Positions 25,088-33,671 of a stretch of DNA of 64,000 nt are shown piece by piece. Position 1 is the stretch's first letter; each line of letters opens with the position of its first letter. The notes below the pieces were generated by a model, which did not search any database, was not told where the DNA came from, and saw nothing but the letters and a program-made list of their open reading frames with translations. The position numbers and the translations under genes are program-made. The stretch is from Kaistia dalseonensis (GTDB taxonomy: Bacteria > Pseudomonadota > Alphaproteobacteria > Rhizobiales > Kaistiaceae): the NCBI RefSeq assembly GCF_030814715.1, contig NZ_JAUSVO010000002.1, positions 186,001 through 250,000 of the forward strand. Direction: 5' to 3'.

Positions 25088-25840
25088 ATGGTCGACGTTG
25101 CGGCCTGTCTGAGGCCGGATCTGTTTTCCGGCCGGCAAGTTCTGGTCACCGGGGGAACCTCCGGCATCGGCGCCGCCATCAGCGCCGCCTTCCTGGCGCT
25201 TGGTGCCGACGTGCTTGCAACCGGCGTCACTAAGGGAGAGGTCGAGGCCGCGCGGCAGGCTCCGGAGCTGGCGCGTGCGCATATCGAGCAACTCAATGTT
25301 CGCGAACCGGCCAGTGTGACCGCGCTGATCGATGCGCTGCCGCGCCTTGATCATGTCGTGAACTGCGCCGGAGTCATCCGGCGCGGCGACGAGTTGGACC
25401 CGGCCGTGTTCGATGAGGTGGTGGACATCAACCTGAACGGCACGATGCGGGTTTGCGCCGCTGCGCGGGCGCGTCTCGCCGAACGCGGCGGGACGATCGT
25501 CAACACCGCCTCGATGCTGGCCTTTTTCGGCGGCGGCCTCGTTCCCGCCTATTCGGCCTCGAAGGGCGGGATAGCCCAGCTCACCAAGTCTCTCGCGATC
25601 GCCTATGCCGCGGAGGGAATCCGCGTCAACGCCATCGCTCCGGGCTGGATCGCCACGCCGCTGACCAAGGCGATCCGCGAGGATCCCGCGCGCGATGCGC
25701 AGATCACGGGCCGCACGGCGCTGAAACGTTGGGGCGAACCTTCGGAACTGGCGGGCGGCGTGCTGTTTCTTTCCTCTGCGCTCGCGAGCTTCGTTACCGG
25801 CTCCGTGCTCGTCATCGACGGCGGCTATCTGATCACGTGA
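25088..25840 (+). CDS. Short-chain dehydrogenase/reductase
   Basis: A 250-residue classical SDR with TGGTSGIG (residues about 20-27), NCAG near 86, the catalytic serine in IVNTASMLAFF, and YSASKGG with the catalytic Tyr and Lys near 150-154, followed by APGWIATPL. It is typical of sugar or polyol dehydrogenases. It follows the cupin after four bases and shares its promoter, which carries operator copy 4, so it is probably induced with the two importers. Confidence 0.86.
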   Translation: MVDVAACLRPDLFSGRQVLVTGGTSGIGAAISAAFLALGADVLATGVTKGEVEAARQAPELARAHIEQLNVREPASVTALIDALPRLDHVVNCAGVIRRGDELDPAVFDEVVDINLNGTMRVCAAARARLAERGGTIVNTASMLAFFGGGLVPAYSASKGGIAQLTKSLAIAYAAEGIRVNAIAPGWIATPLTKAIREDPARDAQITGRTALKRWGEPSELAGGVLFLSSALASFVTGSVLVIDGGYLIT

Positions 25841-26034
25841 TCGCCCATTGATCGCTCATGGGGCGGTCATCGTCGCCAAGACGAAACCAGACCTGAGCGT
25901 CCGGCGCGACCGCCGAGACCGTGACGAAAATAGCCTGGCCCCGGAGGCAGCGCTCGGATTGGAGCGCTGCCCGAGGGCAAATCGAGACCTCGGAAGCAAC
26001 GAACTCACCTTCCGCTGCCGCCCGAACCGGCCCC
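25841..26034. other. Short convergent intergenic region
   Basis: 194 bases between the SDR and the convergent cysteine hydrolase. No gene, strong hairpin or repeat seen. Confidence 0.4.
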
Positions 26035-26703
26035 TCAGCCTTGCCGCGCCGCAAGATGGGCATAGACGTCCGCCACCGGCAGCACGTCCGCATATTTCTT
26101 CATCATGTCGTAGAGATTGGCGAAGTGCGGGCTCTCATGCAGGTCGGCGACGCATTCCTCGGGCACGATGGTGCGATAGCCGCGCGAAAGCGCATCGACG
26201 ACGGTTGCCCGCACACAGCCTGATGTGGAGCCGCCGGTGACGATCACCGTATCGCAGCGGTGCCAGACGGCGAGCGATTGCAGCGGCGTCTCATGGAATG
26301 CCGATGGCATCTTCTTGTTGTAGATGATGTCGCGGCCATGCTCGATGACGAGGCGGTCGTCGAACTCGGCACGGGCCTCCCCGAGCTTGACGTTCTTCAG
26401 CGCGTCCGGCCCCTCGCCTGTCGAACCGAACACGCCGCAATCCTCGCCCGACGCGACATAGCCGACATAGGTCCACACCACGGGCAGGCCCTGCTCCCGA
26501 AACATCGCCGCGAGACGGTTCACATGATCAATCTGGTGCGGGTCGGTCTCATAGGCAGTCGCGAACTGGCCGACCGCCGTATAGGCCTTCTGAAAATCGA
26601 CATTCACGAGAATCGGCTTCTCGCCGAAGCCGAAGGGCGGATGGACGGGATTGGCCTTCAGCGCCTCGTACATCTCCCTGGCGGTCATGCTGGACGTCTG
26701 CAT
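26035..26703 (-). CDS. Isochorismatase-like cysteine hydrolase (N-carbamoyl amidohydrolase-like)
   Basis: A 222-residue cysteine hydrolase of the isochorismatase superfamily. The catalytic triad is visible: Asp36 in LVNVDFQKAY, Lys130 in NKKMPSAF and Cys163 in GGSTSGCVRAT with the usual cis-peptide before it. The form resembles N-carbamoylsarcosine amidase and ureidoacrylate hydrolase (RutB) relatives, which hydrolyse carbamoyl amides to amine, CO2 and ammonia. I use ATG 26703 (GAGGG upstream); an earlier start would run into the operator. It could supply the RutB-like step missing from the rutFA operon. Confidence 0.84.
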   Translation of the reverse strand: MQTSSMTAREMYEALKANPVHPPFGFGEKPILVNVDFQKAYTAVGQFATAYETDPHQIDHVNRLAAMFREQGLPVVWTYVGYVASGEDCGVFGSTGEGPDALKNVKLGEARAEFDDRLVIEHGRDIIYNKKMPSAFHETPLQSLAVWHRCDTVIVTGGSTSGCVRATVVDALSRGYRTIVPEECVADLHESPHFANLYDMMKKYADVLPVADVYAHLAARQG

Positions 26704-26734
26704 CGAATCCCTCGCATCTGGCCGAATTTCCATA

Positions 26735-26750
26735 TTAAGTCCGATCTTTC
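26735..26750. promoter_or_regulatory. Operator-like element upstream of the cysteine hydrolase
   Basis: TTAAGTCCGATCTTTC matches 14 of 16 bases of the element at 26813-26828, in front of the divergent amidase. It lies 32 bases from the hydrolase ATG. Confidence 0.5.
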
Positions 26751-26812
26751 AATCGGCCCTCATGGCGTCAATCGACAGCTAAAATCACGATTTTCTGTAT
26801 CGATTTGTTTAC

Positions 26813-26828
26813 ATAAGTCCGGTCTTTC
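26813..26828. promoter_or_regulatory. Operator-like element upstream of the amidase
   Basis: ATAAGTCCGGTCTTTC. Its reverse complement contains CCGGACTTAT, also present at 30871-30878 before the importer-3 operon. A TTTACA (26808-26813) and TACCAT pair 18 bases apart flank it as a plausible promoter. Confidence 0.5.
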
Positions 26829-26887
26829 TTCTACCATATTTTCTCATTCATTTTCTCATAGCAAGCTCGATGCCACAGGAGAGAGCG

Positions 26888-28204
26888 ATGCCGACGACGA
26901 CCCCATCCGAAGGGCTGCATCGCCTGACGGCCACCGCCGCAGCCGCGGCGATCGCAGCCGGCGAGCTGACGTCGGAGGCGCTCGCCCGAGCGCTGCTCGA
27001 CCGGATCGCCGCACGCGATCCCGCGCTGAAGGCCTGGAGCTTCGTCGATCGCGACGCGGTGCTGCGGACCGCGCGCGAGCTGGACCGTTCGCCGTCCAAG
27101 GGACCTCTGCATGGTGTGCCGATCGGCATCAAGGACATGATCGATACCGCCGACATGCCGACACAGCACAACTCGCCGATCTATGTCGCCCATCAGCCGT
27201 CGCTGGATGCGGCCTGTGTCGAGACATTGCGCGCCGCTGGCGCGCTGATCATCGGCAAGACCGAGACGCTCGAATTCGCCGCCGCCGGCCGCTATGCGCC
27301 GACGGGCAACCCGCATGATCTCAGCCGCTCGCCCGGCGGCTCGTCGAGCGGTTCGGCCGCCGCCGTCGCCGATTTCCAGGTGCCGCTGGCGCTCGGAACG
27401 CAGACGGGTGGATCGACCATCCGTCCGGCCTCGTTCTGCGGCGCCTTCGCGCTGAAGCCAACCTGGGGCGCCGTCAGCCGCGAAGGCGCCAAGTTCTATT
27501 CGGTCACCTTCGACACGATCGGCTGGTACGCCCGCAGCGTCGAGGACCTCGATCTGCTGGCCGAAGTCTATGGCATTGTCGACGATGCACCGCCGCGCAC
27601 GGGCCCGCTTGCCGGCCGCCGCATCGGCTATTGCCTGCCCTTCCCGGACGCGACCAGCGCCGACAGCCGCGAGGCCGTCCTGGCGGCGGTCCGCCACATG
27701 CGCGCCGAAGGCGCGGAAGTGGTCGAGATCGCCCTGCCATCGGTGTTCGCGACATTGAACGATGTCCATAGGGTCATCCTGTTCAGCGAGGGCCGCAGCG
27801 CCTTCCTGAATCTCTACCGGGCGCATTTCGGCGCACTGCACGAGGATTTCCGTCATCGCACCGAGAACCGCGATGGTTTTTCGCGGGCCGATCTCGTCCG
27901 CGCCTATGATACGGCCGCTTCGTGCCGGGTCGCGTTCGAGGAGATCGCATCGAGCTTCGATGCCATTCTCGCCCCGAGCGCGCCGGGCGTGGCCCCGCCC
28001 GGTCGTTGGCACGGCGATCCCGGGCAGAACCAGATCTGGACGCTGCTGCATGCGCCGGTCGTCAACGTGCCCGGCTTCTTCGGCGCGAACGGCCTGCCCG
28101 TCGGCGTCAGCCTGACCGGGCCGCGCTTCTTCGACCGGCAGGTGCTGGCCGTGGCGGCGGCGCTCGCCTCGAGCCTGCCCGAGACGGTGCGCGAGCCGGC
28201 CTGA
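26888..28204 (+). CDS. Amidase-signature family hydrolase (amidase 1)
   Basis: A 438-residue amidase-signature enzyme using a Ser-cisSer-Lys triad: Lys82 in GVPIGIKDMID, the cis-Ser in SPGGSSSGSAA (about residue 153) and nucleophile Ser176 in GTQTGGSTIRP. These enzymes hydrolyse linear amides, ureas or carbamoyl groups in the cytoplasm. The ATG at 26888 has AGGAGAG four bases upstream and is preferred to the ATG at 26870. The gene is divergent from the cysteine hydrolase, both behind near-identical 16-base elements, so they are likely co-induced. Confidence 0.88.
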   Translation: MPTTTPSEGLHRLTATAAAAAIAAGELTSEALARALLDRIAARDPALKAWSFVDRDAVLRTARELDRSPSKGPLHGVPIGIKDMIDTADMPTQHNSPIYVAHQPSLDAACVETLRAAGALIIGKTETLEFAAAGRYAPTGNPHDLSRSPGGSSSGSAAAVADFQVPLALGTQTGGSTIRPASFCGAFALKPTWGAVSREGAKFYSVTFDTIGWYARSVEDLDLLAEVYGIVDDAPPRTGPLAGRRIGYCLPFPDATSADSREAVLAAVRHMRAEGAEVVEIALPSVFATLNDVHRVILFSEGRSAFLNLYRAHFGALHEDFRHRTENRDGFSRADLVRAYDTAASCRVAFEEIASSFDAILAPSAPGVAPPGRWHGDPGQNQIWTLLHAPVVNVPGFFGANGLPVGVSLTGPRFFDRQVLAVAAALASSLPETVREPA

Positions 28205-28213
28205 GCCGGCACC

Positions 28214-28228
28214 GGCCGATTATCGGCC
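28214..28228. terminator. Candidate hairpin between convergent amidase 1 and MFS genes
   Basis: GGCCGAT (28214-28220), one base, then ATCGGCC (28222-28228) form a perfect palindrome 10 bases after the amidase stop, in a 113-base convergent gap. The one-base loop would open to about three, and no T tract follows. Confidence 0.35.
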
Positions 28229-28317
28229 GTGCGCAGTGCGCGCCGGCGCCCGGCTAGACCATTTGATTTATCGCGCTTCCTTCACGCGAACCGGTGCCCA
28301 CTTCGCTCGGAAGCGCT

Positions 28318-29574
28318 TTAGTGCCGGTGCGGAACCTTGAAATGGGCGATGGCGGCAACCACCGTTCCGGCGAGCGCCAGCACGCCGAAGAACGAGAAGG
28401 TAAGCGTATAGGATTGCGTGCCGCCATAGATCAGCGCGTAGGTCGACGGGCCGACCATCACGCCGATGAAGGTGTAAGTCAGCACTTCGCCCGTCAGCGT
28501 CCCGGCCGCGCCGGGGCTCAACTTCGCCGTCTCGGCCAGCAGGACGCCGTTCCAGCCGATCGAGCAGCCGCCAAGGATGCAGAGCACGATCAGCGTCACC
28601 AATTGGGCGGTGCCGGTCGCGAAATAGAGGAAGAAGCAGCACGCGGCCGTAACCGCGCCCAGGAACGAAAGCACCGCGAAGCCTGACTTGATCCAGTCAG
28701 CGACGAGGCCCCAGACGATGCGGCCGACGGCGCCGCAGGCTTGCACGCCAGCCACCATGGTTCCCGCGGCGATCGGCGTCCAGCCGAACTCGTCGACGAG
28801 CATGGCCACCGTGAAGGTGGAAACACAGAGCTGGATGGCGGAATAGAACAGTCCGAGCAGCGCGAGCGCGCGCAATCCCGGCATAGACCAGACGATCTTC
28901 TGGCCCTTCCAGATGCTGCCCACGACCGCAGCTGTCGGGTCGCGATCCGTATCCCAGACCTTCCGACGCGGATAAAAGGCCGCGCCGAGCGCGAGCGTCG
29001 CGAAGGCGAAGACCAGCAGCGCGACGCGCCAACCCGTCACCGCGCTCAAGGGCGGCATCACCAGCGCGGCGAGGATGCCGCCTACGGGAACGCCGGCCTG
29101 CTTGATCGAATAGACGAGATTGCGCTGTCGCGCCGGCGTGACGCGCTTCAAAATATGCGAGGAAGCCGGATTGTTGAACGCATAGCCGATGCCGATCAGC
29201 ATCGACGCCAGCACCATCACCGGCAGGATCCCGCTCGCCAGGCCGATCAGACCAATGCCGGCGCAATAGAGCGCGAGCTGGGCGATGTGCGCCGAGCCGT
29301 AGCGCTTCACCATGCCGCCAGCGAGCGCCGAAGCGATGATGCCGGCGCAATAGATCAGGCTCACCTGGAAGCCGATCAGATGCGCCGATATGCCAAGATC
29401 GACCGATACGATCGTCGCGACCGTCGCCAGGGCCAACACGGAGGCCGTTGCCAGAACCTGCGACGCCGTGCAGATGGCAAGCGTGCCGGCAAGCTCGGGT
29501 TCCCGGGTGGCAACACCGTGGTTCGGAGCGAGCGGGACGTCGAAAGCGTCCGGTCGGATGTCACGTGAAGTCAT
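28318..29574 (-). CDS. MFS transporter
   Basis: A 418-residue major facilitator superfamily protein with about twelve hydrophobic segments in two halves, separated by a polar stretch around FYPRRKVWDTDRDPTAAVVG (residues about 203-222). The N-terminal cytoplasmic tail is about 35 residues. Sequence does not identify the substrate; context (amidases, hydantoinase, RutA) suggests a nitrogen heterocycle, a cyclic ureide or its carboxylate product. A 14-base palindromic element at 29599-29612 lies 25 bases before the ATG. Confidence 0.88.
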   Translation of the reverse strand: MTSRDIRPDAFDVPLAPNHGVATREPELAGTLAICTASQVLATASVLALATVATIVSVDLGISAHLIGFQVSLIYCAGIIASALAGGMVKRYGSAHIAQLALYCAGIGLIGLASGILPVMVLASMLIGIGYAFNNPASSHILKRVTPARQRNLVYSIKQAGVPVGGILAALVMPPLSAVTGWRVALLVFAFATLALGAAFYPRRKVWDTDRDPTAAVVGSIWKGQKIVWSMPGLRALALLGLFYSAIQLCVSTFTVAMLVDEFGWTPIAAGTMVAGVQACGAVGRIVWGLVADWIKSGFAVLSFLGAVTAACCFFLYFATGTAQLVTLIVLCILGGCSIGWNGVLLAETAKLSPGAAGTLTGEVLTYTFIGVMVGPSTYALIYGGTQSYTLTFSFFGVLALAGTVVAAIAHFKVPHRH

Positions 29575-29598
29575 GTGCAGCGCGGCTGGTCCCGTTCA

Positions 29599-29612
29599 TA
29601 TGTACGAACATA
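29599..29612. promoter_or_regulatory. UTRA-GntR operator-like palindrome upstream of the MFS gene
   Basis: TATGTACGAACATA (reverse complement TATGTTCGTACATA): arms TATGT/ACATA around four bases. It fits the consensus TWTGTYCGKACAWA seen at 30792, 44015 and 44262. Confidence 0.52.
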
Positions 29613-29674
29613 GACCAGAACTCGACGCGCCTTGCAACAGGTCTCGGAGCCCCGCCGCCAGTCGGCGGAAGGGG

Positions 29675-30574
29675 TCAGTTCCGCGTGATCGCCACCGAAT
29701 AGAAGAAGCGATCCGCCGGCATGGTGTTGATCGCAACCTCGACGAGGCGCCGCCCGGTGCTGTAATAGCGCCGCGTGATCTGCAATGCCGGCGACCCCAC
29801 CGGCGCATCGAGGCGCTTGGCCATGGCCTCGTCGATGAGGGTCGCGCGAATCTCCTGCTGGATATCGGAGAAGATCTCGCCGGTCTGCTTCTCGACCATG
29901 GCAAACAACGCCGAGCGCATGGTGCGCGGCAACTTCAAATTCTGGCTCACGCGTCCGTCGAGATAGACCTCGACCCAGGACATCGGCCGGCTTTCGCCGT
30001 CGACCGTGCGCGAACAATCAAGCCGGAGCCAGCGATGACCGGAGCGGCAGCCGAGTTCGGTCGCGAGCGCGCCACGGGCCGTCACCATCTCGCTCGAATG
30101 GATCACGACCTCCCAGTCATGCGCGATCTCGATCAGGTCGGAAACGGATGAGGCGGAATAGGTGAATTGGCGCCGGCTGCCCGAAGCCTCGACCCGCGTA
30201 CCCACGCCCTTGCGGGCGGAAAGCTGGCCTTGCTGGCGCAAGACGCCGATCGCCTGGCGCACAGTCTGGCGGCTGACGCTATAGAGCGTCGCGAGTTCGA
30301 CCTCGGTCGGCAGGAGCGATCCAACCGGATAGGTACCCGCGCGAATGGCGTCCTGAAGCGCGCGGGCGAGTGTCAGATAGCGCGGCGTCGAACCGGCCTT
30401 GCGGGTCGAATCGCCCGCCTCCGTGTCGACCAGACGCAGATCAGGCGCCACGACAGACGCTGGGGCCGATACCAGCTCTTCCAGCGATTCCGCTGCACCG
30501 GCTTCGATGGTCGCCGCATCTGCATTCTTCGCCGTGCTCGTCTTGCGTGTCTTCAATGCCGCTCCGACTGTCAT
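29675..30574 (-). CDS. GntR family transcriptional regulator, HutC/UTRA subfamily
   Basis: A 299-residue regulator. A Lys/Thr/Ala-rich N-terminal extension of about 70 residues precedes the winged helix (about 75-140: GSLLPTEVELATLYSVSRQTVRQAIGVLRQQGQLSARKGVGTRV). The C-terminal UTRA domain has RCGHRWLRLD-like and SWVEVYLDGRVSQNLKL stretches and ends AINTMPADRFFYSVAITRN. I use ATG 30574 with GGAGG ten bases upstream. HutC-type proteins bind TGT-N4-ACA palindromes; such elements occur before its neighbours and before rutF, suggesting it controls this 18-kb module. Confidence 0.88.
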   Translation of the reverse strand: MTVGAALKTRKTSTAKNADAATIEAGAAESLEELVSAPASVVAPDLRLVDTEAGDSTRKAGSTPRYLTLARALQDAIRAGTYPVGSLLPTEVELATLYSVSRQTVRQAIGVLRQQGQLSARKGVGTRVEASGSRRQFTYSASSVSDLIEIAHDWEVVIHSSEMVTARGALATELGCRSGHRWLRLDCSRTVDGESRPMSWVEVYLDGRVSQNLKLPRTMRSALFAMVEKQTGEIFSDIQQEIRATLIDEAMAKRLDAPVGSPALQITRRYYSTGRRLVEVAINTMPADRFFYSVAITRN

Positions 30575-30791
30575 CGCCGCCATTCCTCCCGGTTCCGCCC
30601 GCTTTTTTCCGGATCTTCGGCTTTGGACGGATTTATCTGCTGTCCAATCATAGCCCGGCCGCAGCGCTTCCGCCACCCGCCGGGCTGGCATCGACCAGAC
30701 CAGAGCACTCACGGCGCGAGCCGTTGCGCCCAATTTGTGCAGCGCGGCAAGTCGTTGCGCAATTTGGCCTCAAATCGCCGCACCGCATGCT

Positions 30792-30805
30792 TTTGTCCGG
30801 ACAAA
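30792..30805. promoter_or_regulatory. UTRA-GntR operator-like perfect palindrome
   Basis: TTTGTCCGGACAAA is a perfect 14-base palindrome between the divergent regulator and importer genes. It matches the consensus TWTGTYCGKACAWA shared with the MFS and flavin-reductase promoters, so it is the best-formed member of the set. Confidence 0.6.
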
Positions 30806-30863
30806 CTACGGCCTGATTGCACCCTCCGGAAGTTGGTACGGCGCTTGCTTTGAAGTCTCGCGT

Positions 30864-30879
30864 CTAGTCCGGACTTATG
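30864..30879. promoter_or_regulatory. Second operator-like element before importer 3
   Basis: CTAGTCCGGACTTATG includes the palindrome AGTCCGGACT and shares CCGGACTTAT with the reverse complement of the element at 26813. It lies about 60 bases before the binding-protein start. Confidence 0.48.
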
Positions 30880-30939
30880 TCGGCGCCGCCGCATCCCGCC
30901 CATGGCGCCTGTCTTGGCCGCAGAGGGAGACTTCTGACT

Positions 30940-32076
30940 ATGGTGCACATCGCTTCCGTCCGCGTGCCGGCATTGGCCGGCATCGCCGCCCTAATGGTTG
31001 CGGCTGCCGGCTCGCTGGCCGCCGTTTCGCCGGCCGCCGCCGCCGGACCCGACCTTGCCGCTGCGCAGGCCATCGTCGACGCGCATAGCAAGATCCCGGA
31101 TTTCGTCCCGCCCGGCCCGCCGTTCGACGCCAAGGCCTGCATGGCCGGCAAGAAGCTGCTCTCCATCCCGGTCTCGAGCTCGATACCCTTCGTCGACGGC
31201 ATCGAAAGCTCGATGGCCGGCGTCGCCAAGGAAATCGGCTTCGAGTTCCAGCAGTGGAAGAACCAGGGCCAGCCGACCCAATGGGTCCAGGGCATGGAGT
31301 TCGGCACGAATAACGGCTTTACCGCGATCGACCTGATGGGCGGCATCATCCCGTCCTCGCTCGGCCCGCAGGTTGCCGCCGCGAAGGCGGCCGGCGTGCA
31401 TGTCTTCGCCTCGCACTATGCCGACACGACGCAGCCGCGAGACCCGGCCGCCGAGGTCAATCTCGCGCTGCCGTTCAACGAGGTCGGCAAGACGATCGCC
31501 GCGTGGATCACGGTGAAAACCGGCGGCAAGGCCAACGTGCTGATCATCGGCTCGGAAGACGTGCTGCCGACCGATCCCTACCGCAAGAAGATCGAATCGA
31601 CGCTGGACGAGCTCTGCGGCGACGGCTGCAAGCACAGCTACGTCAACGTGACGATTCCGAACTGGTCAACCAAGATCCAGACCACCGTGCAGTCGGCACT
31701 GATCGCCGATCCGACGATCAACTACATCGTTCCAGTCTACGACAGCATGTCGCAATTCGTTCTGCCGGCGCTGACGATCACCGGACGGAAGGACGTCAAG
31801 ATCGCGACCTTCAACGGTACGCCGTTCATCATCGACATGATCCAGAAGGGCGATGTCGAGATGGATGTCGGCGAGAGCCTCGGCTGGATCGCACGCTCGA
31901 CGCTCGACGGCTACATGCGCAAGCTCTGCGGCCTCGAGACCTACGACACGCTGAACGTGCCACTCTACATCTTCTCGGCCGAGAATGCGAAGGATGCCGG
32001 CGTGCCGGCCGATTTCGACAAGGGCTATGGCGACAAGCATGTGGATGGCTTCGCCAAGCTGTGGGGGCTGAAGTGA
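30940..32076 (+). CDS. ABC transporter periplasmic substrate-binding protein, ribose-like (importer 3)
   Basis: A 378-residue Peripla_BP_4-type protein with a signal peptide (about 35 residues, cleavage likely after AAAAG-like stretch). Ligand-lobe motifs include FTAIDLMGGIIPSSLG near 125, AAGVHVFASHYADTT near 150 and INYIVPVYDSMSQFVLPAL near 265. Two cysteine pairs are visible in the mature part (around 68 and in ELCGDGCKH near 225-233). The ATG at 30940 has GAGGGAGA upstream. Ligand unknown; the regulon suggests a heterocycle or nucleobase-related compound rather than ribose. Confidence 0.86.
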   Translation: MVHIASVRVPALAGIAALMVAAAGSLAAVSPAAAAGPDLAAAQAIVDAHSKIPDFVPPGPPFDAKACMAGKKLLSIPVSSSIPFVDGIESSMAGVAKEIGFEFQQWKNQGQPTQWVQGMEFGTNNGFTAIDLMGGIIPSSLGPQVAAAKAAGVHVFASHYADTTQPRDPAAEVNLALPFNEVGKTIAAWITVKTGGKANVLIIGSEDVLPTDPYRKKIESTLDELCGDGCKHSYVNVTIPNWSTKIQTTVQSALIADPTINYIVPVYDSMSQFVLPALTITGRKDVKIATFNGTPFIIDMIQKGDVEMDVGESLGWIARSTLDGYMRKLCGLETYDTLNVPLYIFSAENAKDAGVPADFDKGYGDKHVDGFAKLWGLK

Positions 32077-33671
32077 TCGCCGATCCGAGGCAGGACGACC
32101 TGCCTCGGAAAGTGCCGGGGGAAGCCCCGGCACTTTCCATCCGGCATCTGTCCAAGCGCTTCGGCAGTTCACTGGTGCTGAACGACGTCGCGCTCGACGT
32201 CATGCCGGGCGAAGTGCACGGCCTGCTCGGCCAGAATGGTTCCGGCAAGTCGACGCTGATCAAGGTGCTCGCCGGCTTTCATGACCCGGAGCCGGGCGCG
32301 GAACTTTCAATGTATGGCGAGGCCGCCGAACTGCCGATGCCGGCCGGCGCGGCGCGGCGCCTTGGCATCGCCTTCGTGCACCAGCATCTCGGCCTGATCC
32401 CGTCGCTGTCGGTGCTCGAAAACCTCTTGCTCGGAGATCTCGCGGCCGCCAATCTCTGGCGGATCGACTGGCGGCGCGAGGCGGCCAAGGCACGCGAAAC
32501 CTTCGCCCGCTTCGGGCTCGATATCGACCCCCGCGCACGGATCGGCGACCTGCCGCAGGTTTCGCGCGCACTGGTCGCAATCGTTCGCGCCTTCGAGGAT
32601 GTGCGCCAGCATTCGGCCGGCGGACGCGGCTTGCTCATTCTCGACGAGCCGACGCCCTTCCTGCCGAAGGCCGGTGTCGACCAGTTGTTCGGGCTCGTGC
32701 GCGGCATCGTCAAGGCTGGCGCCAGCGTCATCTTCGTCTCGCACGATATCGATGAAATTCGTGAGATCACCGACCGGGCGACGATCCTGCGCGACGGCAA
32801 TCTCGCCGGCACGGTCGTGTCGAAGACGGCCGACCACGACCAGTTCATCGAGCTGATCGTCGGCCGCCGCGTTTCGCTCTATCAAGCCGAGAAGCCTGAA
32901 TTCTCCGGCCGGCCCGTGGCAGCCACGATCCGTAATGCCGGCGGAGGACTCGTCGACAACGTCTCCTTCGATGTGCGGAAGGGCGAGATCGTCGGGCTGA
33001 CCGGGTTGATCGGATCCGGCTCCGATGCACTGCCCTATCTGCTCTATGGCGCAAAGCCGGCCACTTCGGGCACGATCGAAATCGCTGGAAACAAGCCATT
33101 GCCGCTTGCTGGGCTAAAACCCGGCAATGCGATGGCGGCAAAGATCGCGTTCCTCCCGGCTGATCGTCTCGGCGCGGCCGGCGTCGGCAACCTCACTATT
33201 GCCGACAACATGTCGCTTCCCGTCCTGACCGAATTCCGCAACTGGAGCGGGCTCGACTGGGGCGCGATAACCGAACGCGCGCGCCAGCTCGGCCAGCGCT
33301 ACGACGTCCGCCCCAATCGGCCGGAGCTCAATCTATCAGCGCTCAGCGGCGGCAACGCCCAGAAGGTGCTGATGGCGAAATGGCTCCAGACCGAGCCGGC
33401 GCTGCTGATGCTCGACGAGCCGACGCAAGGCGTCGATGTCGGCGCGCGCCAGCACCTGTTCGCTGCCCTCGATTCCGCAGCCGAAAAGGGAACATCGATC
33501 CTGGTCGCGAGCACCGATTCCGAGCAGCTCGCCCAGATCTGCCACCGCGTTCTCGTCTTCGCCCGCGGCCGCATCGTCAAGGAACTGACGGGCGCTGAGA
33601 TCACGAAGGACAGGATCGCCGAGGAGTGCCTGAGGAGCATGAGTTCCGCAACCCTATCGGAGGCCGCATGA
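32073..33671 (+). CDS. ABC transporter ATP-binding protein, ribose-type double NBD (importer 3)
   Basis: A 532-residue double-ATPase protein. It starts at GTG 32073, overlapping the binding-protein stop (GTGA). Domain 1 has Walker A GQNGSGKST (about 53-61) and Walker B LLILDEPTPF, but its signature region reads LPQVSRALVAIVRAF with no LSxGQ motif. Domain 2 has the degenerate P-loop GLIGSGSDALPYL and a good signature LSGGNAQKVLMAKWL with LMLDEPTQGVDVG. The sequence diverges clearly from importers 1 and 2. Confidence 0.9.
   Translation: MIADPRQDDLPRKVPGEAPALSIRHLSKRFGSSLVLNDVALDVMPGEVHGLLGQNGSGKSTLIKVLAGFHDPEPGAELSMYGEAAELPMPAGAARRLGIAFVHQHLGLIPSLSVLENLLLGDLAAANLWRIDWRREAAKARETFARFGLDIDPRARIGDLPQVSRALVAIVRAFEDVRQHSAGGRGLLILDEPTPFLPKAGVDQLFGLVRGIVKAGASVIFVSHDIDEIREITDRATILRDGNLAGTVVSKTADHDQFIELIVGRRVSLYQAEKPEFSGRPVAATIRNAGGGLVDNVSFDVRKGEIVGLTGLIGSGSDALPYLLYGAKPATSGTIEIAGNKPLPLAGLKPGNAMAAKIAFLPADRLGAAGVGNLTIADNMSLPVLTEFRNWSGLDWGAITERARQLGQRYDVRPNRPELNLSALSGGNAQKVLMAKWLQTEPALLMLDEPTQGVDVGARQHLFAALDSAAEKGTSILVASTDSEQLAQICHRVLVFARGRIVKELTGAEITKDRIAEECLRSMSSATLSEAA

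Larger units (their letters stand above)
30575..30939. other. Divergent promoter region between gntR(UTRA) and importer 3
   Basis: 365 bases with no gene. It holds an inverted repeat TTGGAC/GTCCAA (30623-30628, 30642-30647) close to the regulator start, the perfect palindrome TTTGTCCGGACAAA (30792-30805), and AGTCCGGACT (30866-30875) near the importer start. Confidence 0.6.
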
